A stretch of 64,000 bases of DNA from Rhizophagus clarus. Lineage: Eukaryota; Glomeromycota; Glomeromycetes; Glomerales; Glomeraceae. Positions 47,501 through 57,105 of this stretch are shown piece after piece; the stretch's first letter is position 1, and every line of letters begins with the position of its first letter. Made by a program: the position numbers and the translations under genes. The notes under the pieces are model-generated. The model saw nothing but the letters and a program-made list of their open reading frames with translations. It was not told the origin of the DNA and searched no databases. The stretch spans positions 206,279 through 270,278 of the forward strand of contig BLAL01000238.1 of the NCBI GenBank assembly GCA_015698045.1, written 5' to 3'.

Positions 47501-48502
47501 AGCTACAAAAAAAGATGAAAATGTTAGTAAAACGTTTCCTAAAAAAAAAAGAAAAAAGTTTTGAAAATTTCGAAACTTACATTCATTACGGCCATCGTCC
47601 AAGAATCGAAGACTGAAAGCTACAAAAAAAAAAGATGGAAACGTTAGTAAAAACGTCTTCTAAAAAAAACAAAGAAAAAAAAAGTTTCAAAAATTTCGAA
47701 ACTTACATTCATTACGGCCATCGTCCAAGAATCGAAGACCGGAAGCTACAAAAAAAAAGATGGAAACGTTAGTAAACGTTTTCTAAAAAAAAAAGAAAAA
47801 ATAAAGTTTCGAAAATGAAATTTCGAAACTTACATTAATTATGCCCATCGTCTAAGGAGAGAAAAAAGAGATATTGGTACGTTTCTAAAACCATTAATAA
47901 TAAAACCTATTGTCAATTCGCCTTTCCGAAATTTTCAAGGTTGCATTTTACAAAAATGGAGAAAAGAAAGAAACATTAGAATGTTTCTTTAACACAAAAC
48001 TCTCCATTTTTACAATAAAGCTAAAAAATTTTTTTTAAAATTAAATAAAAAAAAATTCATTTTTTAAATTAAATAAAGTTAAAAAAAAATTCATTTTTAT
48101 GTTAAATAAAAAAAAAATTTGTTTTTTAGATTAAATAAAAAAAATACAGCTTCTTTGGATGACTGGTGTGTACTAACTTTTTGTTTGTTTGTTTTTTTAT
48201 TTAAAGAAATACATTCTAACGGTTGCTTTTTTTTATTTGTAAATGAGCAGAAGGAAAAAAATGAAACGTAATAAGCAAAAATAAAAAAAAATTATCAATA
48301 AATCAATAAACAAATGATGTAATTATATAGTCAGCCAATTAAAGATGATCATTTTTGATTGAAAAATCGGCAGAGTTATATAAAAATTGGCAGAATTATA
48401 TAAAAATCGGCAGAATTATATAAAAATTGGCAGAATTACATAAAAATCGGCAAGAGCATATTAAAATAAAGCAAATTCCAATTTTTTTTCATTTGACCTG
48501 TG
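44539..48502. mobile_element. CACTA-like element copy A, 3964 bp, 3-bp TSD
   Basis: Ends are CACAGGTCAAATAAAAAAAA and (reverse complement) CACAGGTCAAATGAAAAAAA, with TAA on both flanks (44536-44538 and 48503-48505). Near the left end are GTGCATGCAAATCGGCACTC repeats; near the right end are AAAATCGGCAGAATTATATA repeats. It contains a 1.5-kb purine-rich tract (about 44930-46460, pure GA-rich on the plus strand) and the mini-exon array at 46545-47860. It is the inverted partner of copy B at 49322-52291. There is no transposase. Confidence 0.8.
46545..47860 (-). repeat. mini-exon-like array, about ten units, cores of 45, 39 and 18 nt
   Basis: Minus-strand units of about 110-135 bp read TTTTTGTAG, a core starting CTTCCGGTCTTCGATTCTTG and ending TAATGAAT, then GTAAGTTTCGAAA. 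Cores 46671-46715, 46800-46844, 46930-46974, 47061-47105, 47192-47236, 47325-47369 and 47458-47502 are 45 nt. Those near 47581 and 47707 are 39 nt, and the last near 47833 is 18 nt. All are multiples of three. One frame reads SGLRFLDDGRGRNE. The donor is embedded in an AAGTTTCGAAATTTTCGAAA hairpin and the spacer holds GGAAACGTTAGTAAAACGTT. No flanking gene is identified. Confidence 0.65.
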
Positions 48503-49321
48503 TAAGCTTTAATGACATAAAATTTTGCAGGTAGTTTGATGAGGATTGGTATTATCCATCAATCTATTTAGCATCTTAATTGAATATTATGAAAAAAGAT
48601 GTTAATGCAACAAAAATTACATATTAGCCATTTTTGATAATAATTTGTATAAACTGGTATTATTAAATTTCTCTTGTTAAGTGCCAATTTCTCCTTTAAA
48701 TTAATTAAAAATAATGTTGCAAAAATATTTTTTTATTAAAAACACTTTGAATAAACATTTCACAATGTTTATTTGTCAAATAAATCAAAAAATATTTCAC
48801 AACATTTTTTTATTAAAAACATTAGAAAAAATATTTCGCAACATTTTTTTTATTAAAAACAACCTTGAATAAATATTTTGCAATGTTTATTTATTAAATT
48901 AATCAAAAAAAAATGTTGCAAAATGTTTTTTTATTAAAGACACTTTAAAAAAAAATATTTCACAACATTTTTTTATTAAATAAACAAATCTTACTATGAT
49001 CTGATCCAAATCTGGCAGATTTGATCTGGATTTGATTCAATGAATTTGAATTATATAATTTCAAATCTGAATCCAATCTGCAAATTATATTACTATAATC
49101 TGATCCAGATCTGACAGATCAGATCTGGTCAGATCAGATTTTTTGCAGAACCCTACATGCTGCATTAATTAAAGTTTATGGGATAGATTTGTTGAGTTAT
49201 ATGATCTATTAGAAGAAAAAAACAGATCAACAATACTTTTATTTAAAAGTAAAAGCATGATACAAATTATTTTTAAAAAAAACTGTAGTAAATTCTAAAA
49301 CTAATACTATCTTAGAACAAG

Positions 49322-52291
49322 CACAGTTTAAATGAAAAAAAATCAGAATTTGTTTTATTTAATATGTTCTTGCCAATTTTTATATAATTCTGCTGATTTT
49401 TATGTAATTCTGCTGATTTTTATATAGTTCTGCTGATTTTTATGTAATTCTGCTGATTTTTATATAATTCTGCCAATTTTTATATAATTTTGCCAATTTT
49501 TATATAGCTCTGCCGATTTTCAATCAAAAATGATTGTCTTTAATTGGCTGGCTATATAATTACATCATTTGTTTATTGATTTATTGATAATTTTTTTTTA
49601 TTTTTGCTTCATTTTTTTCCTTCTGCTTATTTACAAATAAAAAAAAAGTAACTGTTAGAATGCATCTCTTTAAATAAAAAAACAAACAAACAAAAAATTG
49701 GTACACATCACTGAAATACTGTCATCCAAAGAAACCGTCAAGTAAAACCTACAAATAAGAAAAAATATATATGAATGTTAATAAGCATCTCCTTAAATAA
49801 AAAAGATGTACCTTAAACACCAGAATGCCGCAATTCCAAGCGAAAACTACAAAGAAACGTTTAAAATAATTTAGTTTCCAGAATGTCATAGTTTTTTTAG
49901 TCTTTAGGTAAGTTTCAAACAAACCTTTTTTTTCTTTTTTTTATGTAAGTTTCAAATTTTTGAATTTCTTTTTTTCTTTTTTTTAGGAAATGTTTTACTA
50001 ACATTTCCATTTTTTTTGTAAGTTCCAGTCTTGGATGATAAGTGTAATTAATATAAGTTTCAAAATTTTCAAAACTTTTTTTTTTAGGAAATGTTTTATT
50101 AATGTTTCCATCTTTTTTTTTAATTTAAAAAAACAAATTTTTTCTATTGATTTAAATAGATAAACATTTTTTTATTTAATTTAAAAAAATGAATTTTTTT
50201 TATTTAGTTTAAAAAAAAAACAATTTTTTTAAAAAATGAATTTTTTTTTATTTAACTTAAAAAAAAATTTTTTAGCTTTATTGTAAAAATGGTGAGTTTT
50301 GTATTAAAGAAACATTCTAATATTTTTTTCTTTTCTCTATTTTTGTAGAATGTAGCCTTGAAGACTTCAGAAAGGCGAATTAACAAAAGGTTTTATTATT
50401 AATGGTTTTAGAAATGTACCAATATCCCTTTTTTCTCTCCTTAGACAATGAGCGTAATTAATGTAAGTTTTGAAATTTTTGAAACTTTATTTTTTCTTTT
50501 TTTTTTTAGAAAACTTTTACTAATATTTTCATCTTTTTTTTTGTAGCTTTCGGTCTTCAATTCTTGGACTATGAGCGTAATTAATGTAAGTTTCAATTTT
50601 TGAAACTTTATTTTTCTTTTTTTTTAGGAAACATTTTTACTAACGAATCCATCTTTTTTTTGCAAGTTCTGATCAGACATTTTTAATAATTGGGTTTCTT
50701 TACAAATACGTTTCTTTTTATTATGATCGATTACATTTCATTATTTATTAATTTTTCTTTTATTTTTTCTTTTATTCCCTTTGTTTCTTTTTGTTTGTTT
50801 TTCATTCTTTTTGTCTGTTTTCCATTTTTTTCGTCTCCCTTCAATTCTTTTTGTATATTCACATTTCTCTTTCATTTCTTCTTTTTTTCTTTTTTTTACA
50901 TTTTTATTTCTATTTTTTTTTGACTATTACATTTCACTCTCCTTTTTGTTTTATCATTTTATATTTGTATTCGTTTTTGCTTTATTCCTTTACGTTTCAT
51001 CTCCTTTTCATTCGTTTCTTTATGTTCCTTCTCTTTTCATTTTATTTTTTATATTTTTCTTCCTTTTCATTTCACCCTTTACGCTTCTTCCTTCTTTTCA
51101 TTTCGTTTCTTTCTCTTTTTGTTTCATTTTCTCTTTTTTTTGTTCTTTTACATTTCCTTCCTTTCTTTTTGTTCTTTTATGTTTCTCTCTTCTTTCTTTT
51201 TATTCCTTTACGTTTCTCTTTTATTCTTTTCATTTCTTTATGTTTTTCTACTATTCTTTTCATTTATTTTCACTTCCCCCTTCATTCTTTTCTTTTCACC
51301 CACCTTTCAGTTTATTTTATTTCTTTTGTTTTTTTTTGTTTCTTTTCACTTCTCTCCATTCTTTTCATCTCCTCTTTAATTCTTTTATATATTCACATTT
51401 CTCTTTTATTTCTTCATGTTTCCTTTATTTTTTCTTTTTTACGTTTTGCCTTCCATTTTTTTCATTCTATTACGTTTCACTTTCCTTTTTATTTCATTAC
51501 TTTATGTTTCCCCTTCTTTTTGTTTTGTTCCTTTGCATTTTCTCCTTTTTTTTTGTTCTTCTATATTTCCTTTTTTTCTTTTTATTTCTTTACGTTTCCT
51601 CCTTCTTTCTTTTTATTCCTTTATATTTCCCTCTCCTTTCTTTTTGCTTCTTTATATCTCTCTTCTTTCTTTTCGTTTCTTTATGTTTTCCTATTATTTT
51701 TTTTGTTTTTTTTTTTATATTACACTATCCTTTTTTCTTACATTTCCTTTTTCATTCCTTTTATTTTCTTTACCTTTGTATTCTTTTCATTTTTTTTTAC
51801 TTCCCCTTACTTCTTTTCATTTTCTCCATTTTTTTTATTTCACTTTTTTTTTAAACACATTTCTTTACTTTAATTCATTTTTTTACTTTCATTATAGATT
51901 TCTTTTTTTTAGATTAATTTTCTATTAAAATAAATTCTTATTTTTTAATTAATAAAAACATGTAAATTTTTAAATTAAACTACTTTGAATAAAATTTTTT
52001 GAGAAAAAATAATGTGTAAATATAAATAAAATAAATTTAGCTAATTTGGTATGCACTATTTAAAAATCAGAGTGCCGATTTGCATGCACTATTTAAAAAT
52101 TGGAGTGCCAATTTGCATGCACTATTTAAAAATAGGAATGCCAATTTTTTGGCACAAATTGGCAATGCCATTCATGAACAATTCGTGCTATAAAATCGGC
52201 AACAAAAAATCACAAATCAGACAAATATATCCAAAAATCAGATAAAAATCAGATTGCTAATTTTTGGAGATCTTTTTTTATTTGACCTGTG
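49322..52291. mobile_element. CACTA-like element copy B, 2970 bp, inverted relative to copy A
   Basis: The left end is CACAGTTTAAATGAAAAAAA and the right end is (reverse complement) CACAGGTCAAATAAAAAAA; AAG flanks both sides (49319-49321 and 52292-52294). It is collinear with copy A read backwards: AATTCTGCTGATTTTTATAT repeats, a reduced mini-exon array (49860-50700), a pyrimidine-rich tract (50690-51930) and GTGCCGATTTGCATGCACTA repeats. Array cores here include 50547-50585 (39 nt) and 18 nt at about 50445-50462. It splits the ancestral gene at 49321|52292. Confidence 0.8.
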
Positions 52292-52699
52292 AAGGATTTT
52301 ACTGTTCTTTAGATGTAACCTCTTATATTCATGTTTTAGTGTTACATATTTGGGAATTTATACTTATTCATAAAAGGTAGGGATTAAATTTCTTTTTGTG
52401 CAATGTTGTTGAAAAAAAAAATCATGATCATGTTTGTTATTTTTTTAAGAAAATTCTTAAGAATGGTGGAAAATTTCAAAATAAAACATCAGCTATTTAT
52501 GAAATTTTGAAATATGAAAATTGATATTTTTTTTATACTTAAAATAATATCTCTCTTTCATACCCAAAACTTTAATATATTCATGTTTTATAATTTTTTC
52601 TAATATATTATTTTTGGTTAACATTTTATTATATTTCTATTACAATAAAACTTTAAATTTATTTCACCTAAAAATGTATATATATAAATCCTGCTTCAC

Positions 52700-53310
52700 A
52701 ATAATTCTCTTTTTCATCTTTTTTATCTTTAATTTTTCATTCAATTATACCTTCTTCAGGATTATACTTGGATTTGCACTTTTTGATAGTAATACCTTCA
52801 GTAGCATGATGAGTTGCAATAGCAAATGGATTGTTTTTTAAATGTTGAGGTGGATCATTAAATAAAACAGTTTGTTGTTCTTCATCATAAAATTTTTGAC
52901 TTCATAATTAATTGTTTAAAATTTCACTTAATATTTGATATCCAGTAGATCCTTGAAAAATGCATTTGTAAATATTTCTATTATTATGATAATGAATATG
53001 ACCTTTGAAAATATCAAAAAACTGATGTTTAGTATAAGCAAAAGATACTAACTGACAACCTCCTTTTTTAAATCCATTTGGTAGCTTACAATGAATTAAG
53101 TAAATAAAAATATTTTTAAATTTTTTATTATTTAACTCTGATAAATTATCTAAATTATTACGTGAAATATTATATTTTTTTATGATAGCTAAATATCATA
53201 TAAGTCCTTTTGTTTCTTAAATTGTTTTTGACAAGTAGAACAAAAAAATTCTATTATAGAAACAGAAACTTGTGTTTTAAGTGAAATATTATTGCTTGAC
53301 ATATTAAAAC
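52700..53310 (-). pseudogene. decayed lineage-specific gene fragment with CSTC motif
   Basis: Minus-strand pieces in shifting frames read EFFCSTCQKQFKKQKDLYDI, FIYLIHCKLPNGFKKGGCQL, VSFAYTKHQFFDIFKGHIHY and DEEQQTVLFNDPPQHLK, with stops between them. The first contains a C-x2-C pair and resembles the start of a zinc finger. It is convergent with the exploded gene ending at 52524. The protein family is not identified. Confidence 0.45.
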
Positions 53311-53495
53311 CAAATCTGAAATAAATATAATAAATATGAAAAATATTTATTATATTATAATTTATAATAATTAATAATTAAAATTTTAATTCATAAGTTG
53401 CTAATTGTCTTCTTTTACTTCTCAGATTTATCAGTTTCTGGATGTGCTTATCAGTTTGACATGTATTTTTAATAGTGTTTTATTTTTTTAGGGTA

Positions 53496-53685
53496 CGTTA
53501 TAGATGCCATCCAAATCCAAAATAATTTAGGATTATGGCAGCTCAAATGTACAAATCCAAATTAATTTACTAATTACATATATAAATTTTGCAATTTGTA
53601 CATTTAGGATTTGGGAATTATGGCTGTCAAAATGTACAAATTAATTTGGGATTTACTTAAAATAATTTGGGTGGCATCTATAGTG
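53496..53685. mobile_element. mariner-like MITE, 190 bp
   Basis: Ends are CGTTATAGATGCCATCCAAA and (reverse complement) CACTATAGATGCCACCCAAA, each bordered by TA (53494-53495, 53686-53687). It is almost fully palindromic around internal ATGTACAAAT repeats. TA duplication and CACTATAGATGCC ends point to Tc1/mariner. There is no ORF. Confidence 0.7.
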
Positions 53686-53687
53686 TA

Positions 53688-54617
53688 CGTTTACTGAATT
53701 GATCACAAAAGTTTTTTTTTTACTAATTAAAATTGTATAATGTTGATCAAAATCATAATACAAAATTTGGCCCAATTTTAACAATTAGCTGATATGGTAA
53801 CCTAAAATTTAATTTTGATATAAATTTTATCTTATAATTTTGAAAATCTTTATTAGAAGTAAGTGGATCTTTTTTACTAGGTCTTTTAGAAATTCTATTA
53901 CAATAAAGGCAAAAGTTTTAAATATTAAAAACAGTTAAAGTATTAATCAAATATATTTAATTTATATAAAATTGTATTTATTTTTTTTTTACTTATGTTG
54001 TAATTCCTTATTAGATTTTTCTATTTTTAAAAGTACTATTGACCTGTAAATCTTATATGAAAATATCAATTGATTCTAAATTCATATAAATGAATTGTTA
54101 AATTATTAAGATTTTTTTTAAAAAAACATTATTATTTTGGCAAATATAAAGGACTAAAACTTTATATAATATTTAAAATAACAGGAGTTTAACTTTAGTA
54201 AGAACTTTAATACATAATTTGATAAATTTGAAGGTAAACATTTATAATAAAAATAAAATAAGAATAATGAAATTTATTAAGAAATAAAGAAATATGTTAT
54301 AATTTTAATTAATGGATTGATTCTTTTGTTAATCAGAATAATCCAAAGAGATTATCTTTTACTACAGATAAAATTTTAGTAATAACTAAAGAAATAAAAT
54401 ATAAAGATAAAAATTAAATAACCAATTACTATGACTCTTCCTTACTTTCATCTTATTTAATTACTATATATAATAAAATAATAATAATAAAAATAAAATA
54501 AATATAATAAATAATATATACATAATAAATAAAATAAATCAAATGATTAGAAAAAACTCTTTCTCATTCCATTCAAAACCAAAAATTTAAAAAATTTTAT
54601 TTTTTATTTTAAATACA
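53688..54617. other. AT-rich non-coding stretch
   Basis: No gene, RNA or ordered repeat is seen. The composition is nearly pure A/T with short simple runs (for example ATAATAAAATAAA at 54470-54540). Confidence 0.4.
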
Positions 54618-54851
54618 ATGGAAGTTGTAGAGTTTACCAAAATAAACCCCTCAAATTATGCAGCTGCTTATAGCTCCACTGACTATAGTGATTCTTCTGA
54701 CGAAGGTGAAAAAATGTTAAAAAATACTTTCCAGCCAGTTTTGACAAAAAACCAAAAGAAAAAGCTGCGAAAGAAAGCTAAGAAACAACAACATAAACAA
54801 CTATCTATACCGCAAACTTCAACACCAAAACATAAACAACCTCAATCATAG
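54618..54851 (+). CDS. small lysine-rich hypothetical protein, 77 aa
   Basis: The ATG at 54618 opens a frame with an acidic Ser/Asp stretch (DYSDSSDEGEKM) followed by a highly basic one (KKLRKKAKKQQHKQ), ending at a TAG. The codon use looks less A/T-random than nearby chance ORFs. It may be the 5' remnant of a longer gene or retroelement ORF1. No family is recognised. Confidence 0.35.
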   Translation: MEVVEFTKINPSNYAAAYSSTDYSDSSDEGEKMLKNTFQPVLTKNQKKKLRKKAKKQQHKQLSIPQTSTPKHKQPQS

Positions 54852-55087
54852 GATGAAGCGAAACACATTTATATATAGGCGTTATTACACTCTTTTGAAA
54901 CTTGAGTTTTGTCGATACTTGAAGAAAATTTTCAAGGTGTTACTTTTCAGGATGCTAACGATGTAACGACTAAGCTGCCACCTTAGTGTTAACATATCAA
55001 TAATTTTTATATGCTTGGTTTATTTATTTCATAACAATATTTTATTATTATCTCATTAATATATTGCTATCGCGAACTTATTATCAC

Positions 55088-55460
55088 CACTGGTCAAAAT
55101 CGATGCTAGCGGATACATATCGGGTACCCGATATGTGTAATATATTTGTAGGATATGTGTATGATATTCGATAATAATACACATATCGGGTACCCGATAT
55201 GTGTATTGTTTATGCGGAAATTCGGTGATACATATTACAGTTATCGCACAAGTATTCACACATATCGGGTAGTTATAATATCGGGCACATATCATTTATT
55301 TACTGTATACCCGATATATTGTAATAAATATCGTATAAATATCGTATACCAATCATACATTTATCAGATAGCACCGATAATTATTTTATAGCTGTCCGAT
55401 ATGGACATATTTTGGTACCCGATATGAACACGATAAAGTTCAAGTACATATACCGGGCAG
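55088..55460 (+). mobile_element. left end of another CACTG-type element
   Basis: It begins CACTGGTCAAAATCGATGCT, matching the end at 35755, followed by ACATATCGGGTACCCGATAT subterminal repeats at least five times. No matching right end was found by eye up to 64000. It retains CG dinucleotides that appear as CA or TG in the copy at 35755-44262. Confidence 0.55.
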
Positions 55461-56850
55461 TATAATATTTTTAATAATTCAGGCAAAAATTATAGAATTT
55501 ATATTATAATTTGTAATTTATATATATTTTTTCAGATTAATTTATAATTTTAACTCAAAATTTATTTTTAATTAAAAACAAAAAATATGAATTACAATCT
55601 ATGTAAAATCAATACTACATTTATGTAAAATCAAATCTAAATTCAATAAATTGCGAATAAATCTATATTATATAAATCAATTATACTGTAAGTGGCATAC
55701 TAACGAAATTAGATTTCACTTGTTCGCTTACTTATTTTCATTATATTCAAATTTGATCATTAAACGAAAGTAACATTATTAGTAACAGGTTGTTAGAAAA
55801 GTAACAATAATAAAAAAAGAATATTAGTAGAAGAAAAAGAAATAGTTAGTAGTAAAAAATGTTAGTAGGAAAGAAATAAAATAAATAAAAATTAGTAGAA
55901 GAAAATAATTAGTAGAAATTATAGAAGAAAGAAACAGTAGAAGAAAGAAAATAGAAAAATAATGTACAAGTACCCTACAACTTCATCCCTAGGTAGTCAA
56001 AAATCTCAGGTAGTTCCAGACCACAGCAAACATGAAAGATAACTATATATATACAATAGCAATGAAGAAAAATATTAGATAGTGGAAACGTTAGTAAAAT
56101 TTAAGAAAAGTAAATGATAGAAAATTCAGATATGTTAATAAGAGAAGTATTAGTAAAAGGAAGAAAGAAACGTTAGCAAGAGGATGTTAATAGAAAATAT
56201 TTATAATCATATGAAAAGAGAAGTGTAGCGTTAATAAAAAATATACCTTATGTGTTCTTTTCCTGAATATAATAAAGAAAAAAATGTAAAAAAACGTCGT
56301 TAAAGAGAAGTGTAACATTAATAAAAAAATATACCTTGTGTGTTTTTACGTGTTAATTTGATAATATTGTAAAAAAAAGAAAGCGGTTACAGACTTACAG
56401 TAAGCGAAAAAATTAAAGAGAAAAAAGAAAATGACAATATAAACAAATAATTAAATCATGTGATCATTAAATAATAAGTTGATTATAATTGGTCAACATT
56501 TGAACAGTTACACAAATTTTAAACAATATATTTTATCATATAGTACAGTATAATAACGAATGAAAGAATATAAAATATAGCAATAAAATTAATAAAAATT
56601 TTGCATTTTATGCATTTTACATATAATTCTGAAAAGGGTGTACCGGTTATCTATATATTTTATTTATCATTTTTTGCTACGATAATATTATCATCGTTAA
56701 TATCACGAATCTTACTTTCACCTTTTAGTGTACAATCTGCAATAAAGAAGCAGAACTATTCTGGTCTGTAACCGTATCATGCGCAAAAATTTATTTTCTT
56801 GATCTTGTACGACTTAAAAATGAATTTCTTAAAATATTAATACTAATCTT
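55461..56850. other. AT-rich interior, possibly part of the CACTG-type element
   Basis: No supported gene. It contains runs of AAAGAAANNTTAGTAG-like units (55790-55960) and spliceable-looking CTTAC/CCTTGTG stretches reminiscent of the mini-exon arrays, but too irregular to call. Confidence 0.3.
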
Positions 56851-56860
56851 TTTTTTAGCA

Positions 56861-57105
56861 GCAAGTCATAGTGATCGTGGTGATCGTAGTGGTCGTGGTA
56901 GTCATAGAGGTCGTGGAGGTCGTGGTCGTAAAGGCGATGATGATATCGATGATGGGTAAAATTTTATTAATCAAATTTAAATTATCACTTAAAATATTAT
57001 TATTTTAATTTTTTTTTTATAAGTACGACATTATCCTTTCTGACAGAGATGATGGCAACGACAATGAGCTTATAGATGACTTTGCGAAGCAGATAACATG
57101 TACAT
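56861..57105 (+). CDS. possible RG-rich exon pair
   Basis: After a TTTTTTTTAG acceptor, an open segment encodes SHSDRGDRSGRGSHRGRGGR and an acidic DDDIDDG end, followed by GTAAAA. A second segment after TTTTATAAG (about 57025) encodes LSDRDDGNDNELIDDFAKQ in one frame, but the phase does not join cleanly to the first. RGG-like stretches bind RNA in many proteins. I cannot define a start or a full gene. Confidence 0.25.

Larger units (their letters stand above)
33851..49155. mobile_element. hAT-like element expanded to 15.3 kb by nested insertions
   Basis: The left end TAGGATTCTGCATGAATCAG and the right end (reverse complement TAGGGTTCTGCAAAAAATCT) are matching termini. The flanks are TATGCTGC (33843-33850) and CATGCTGC (49156-49163), a 7/8 duplication, and the gene phrase EYAA|LIKVYG joins across it. 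Subterminal AGATCTGGATTTGATCTGA-type repeats sit at both ends, and arrays of AACATTTTGCAACATTTTT lie at 34960-35580 and 48690-48990. Without the elements inside it (33974-34848, 35755-44262, 44539-48502) it is about 2 kb with no ORF, hence non-autonomous. Confidence 0.7.
32006..52524 (+). pseudogene. single ancestral gene exploded by at least four insertions
   Basis: Coding-like pieces in one orientation are: 32006-32782 (TTQIKYTKGLVKKE, then HLRISGNERNVRQKVKHVII and YYYTIVLFPEIENY), 33217-33697 and 33772-33850 (CLGLNAANSNHFCS, LHIMLRITDRL, YTSLMGDDKLC), 49164-49321 (LIKVYGIDLLSYMIY) and 52295-52524 (FYCSLDVTSYIHVLVLHI, VEKKNHDHV, SAIYEILKYEN). They fall in the order expected of one protein family I recall as very common in Rhizophagus but cannot name. 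Intervening DNA is fully accounted for by elements with target duplications. Several internal stops stand where relatives have Trp. About 1.7 kb of gene is now spread over 20.5 kb. Confidence 0.6.

Noticed and set aside
50781..51873. ORFs of 357 and 360 aa on the plus strand
   Set aside because: Same pyrimidine-tract artefact in the inverted element copy.
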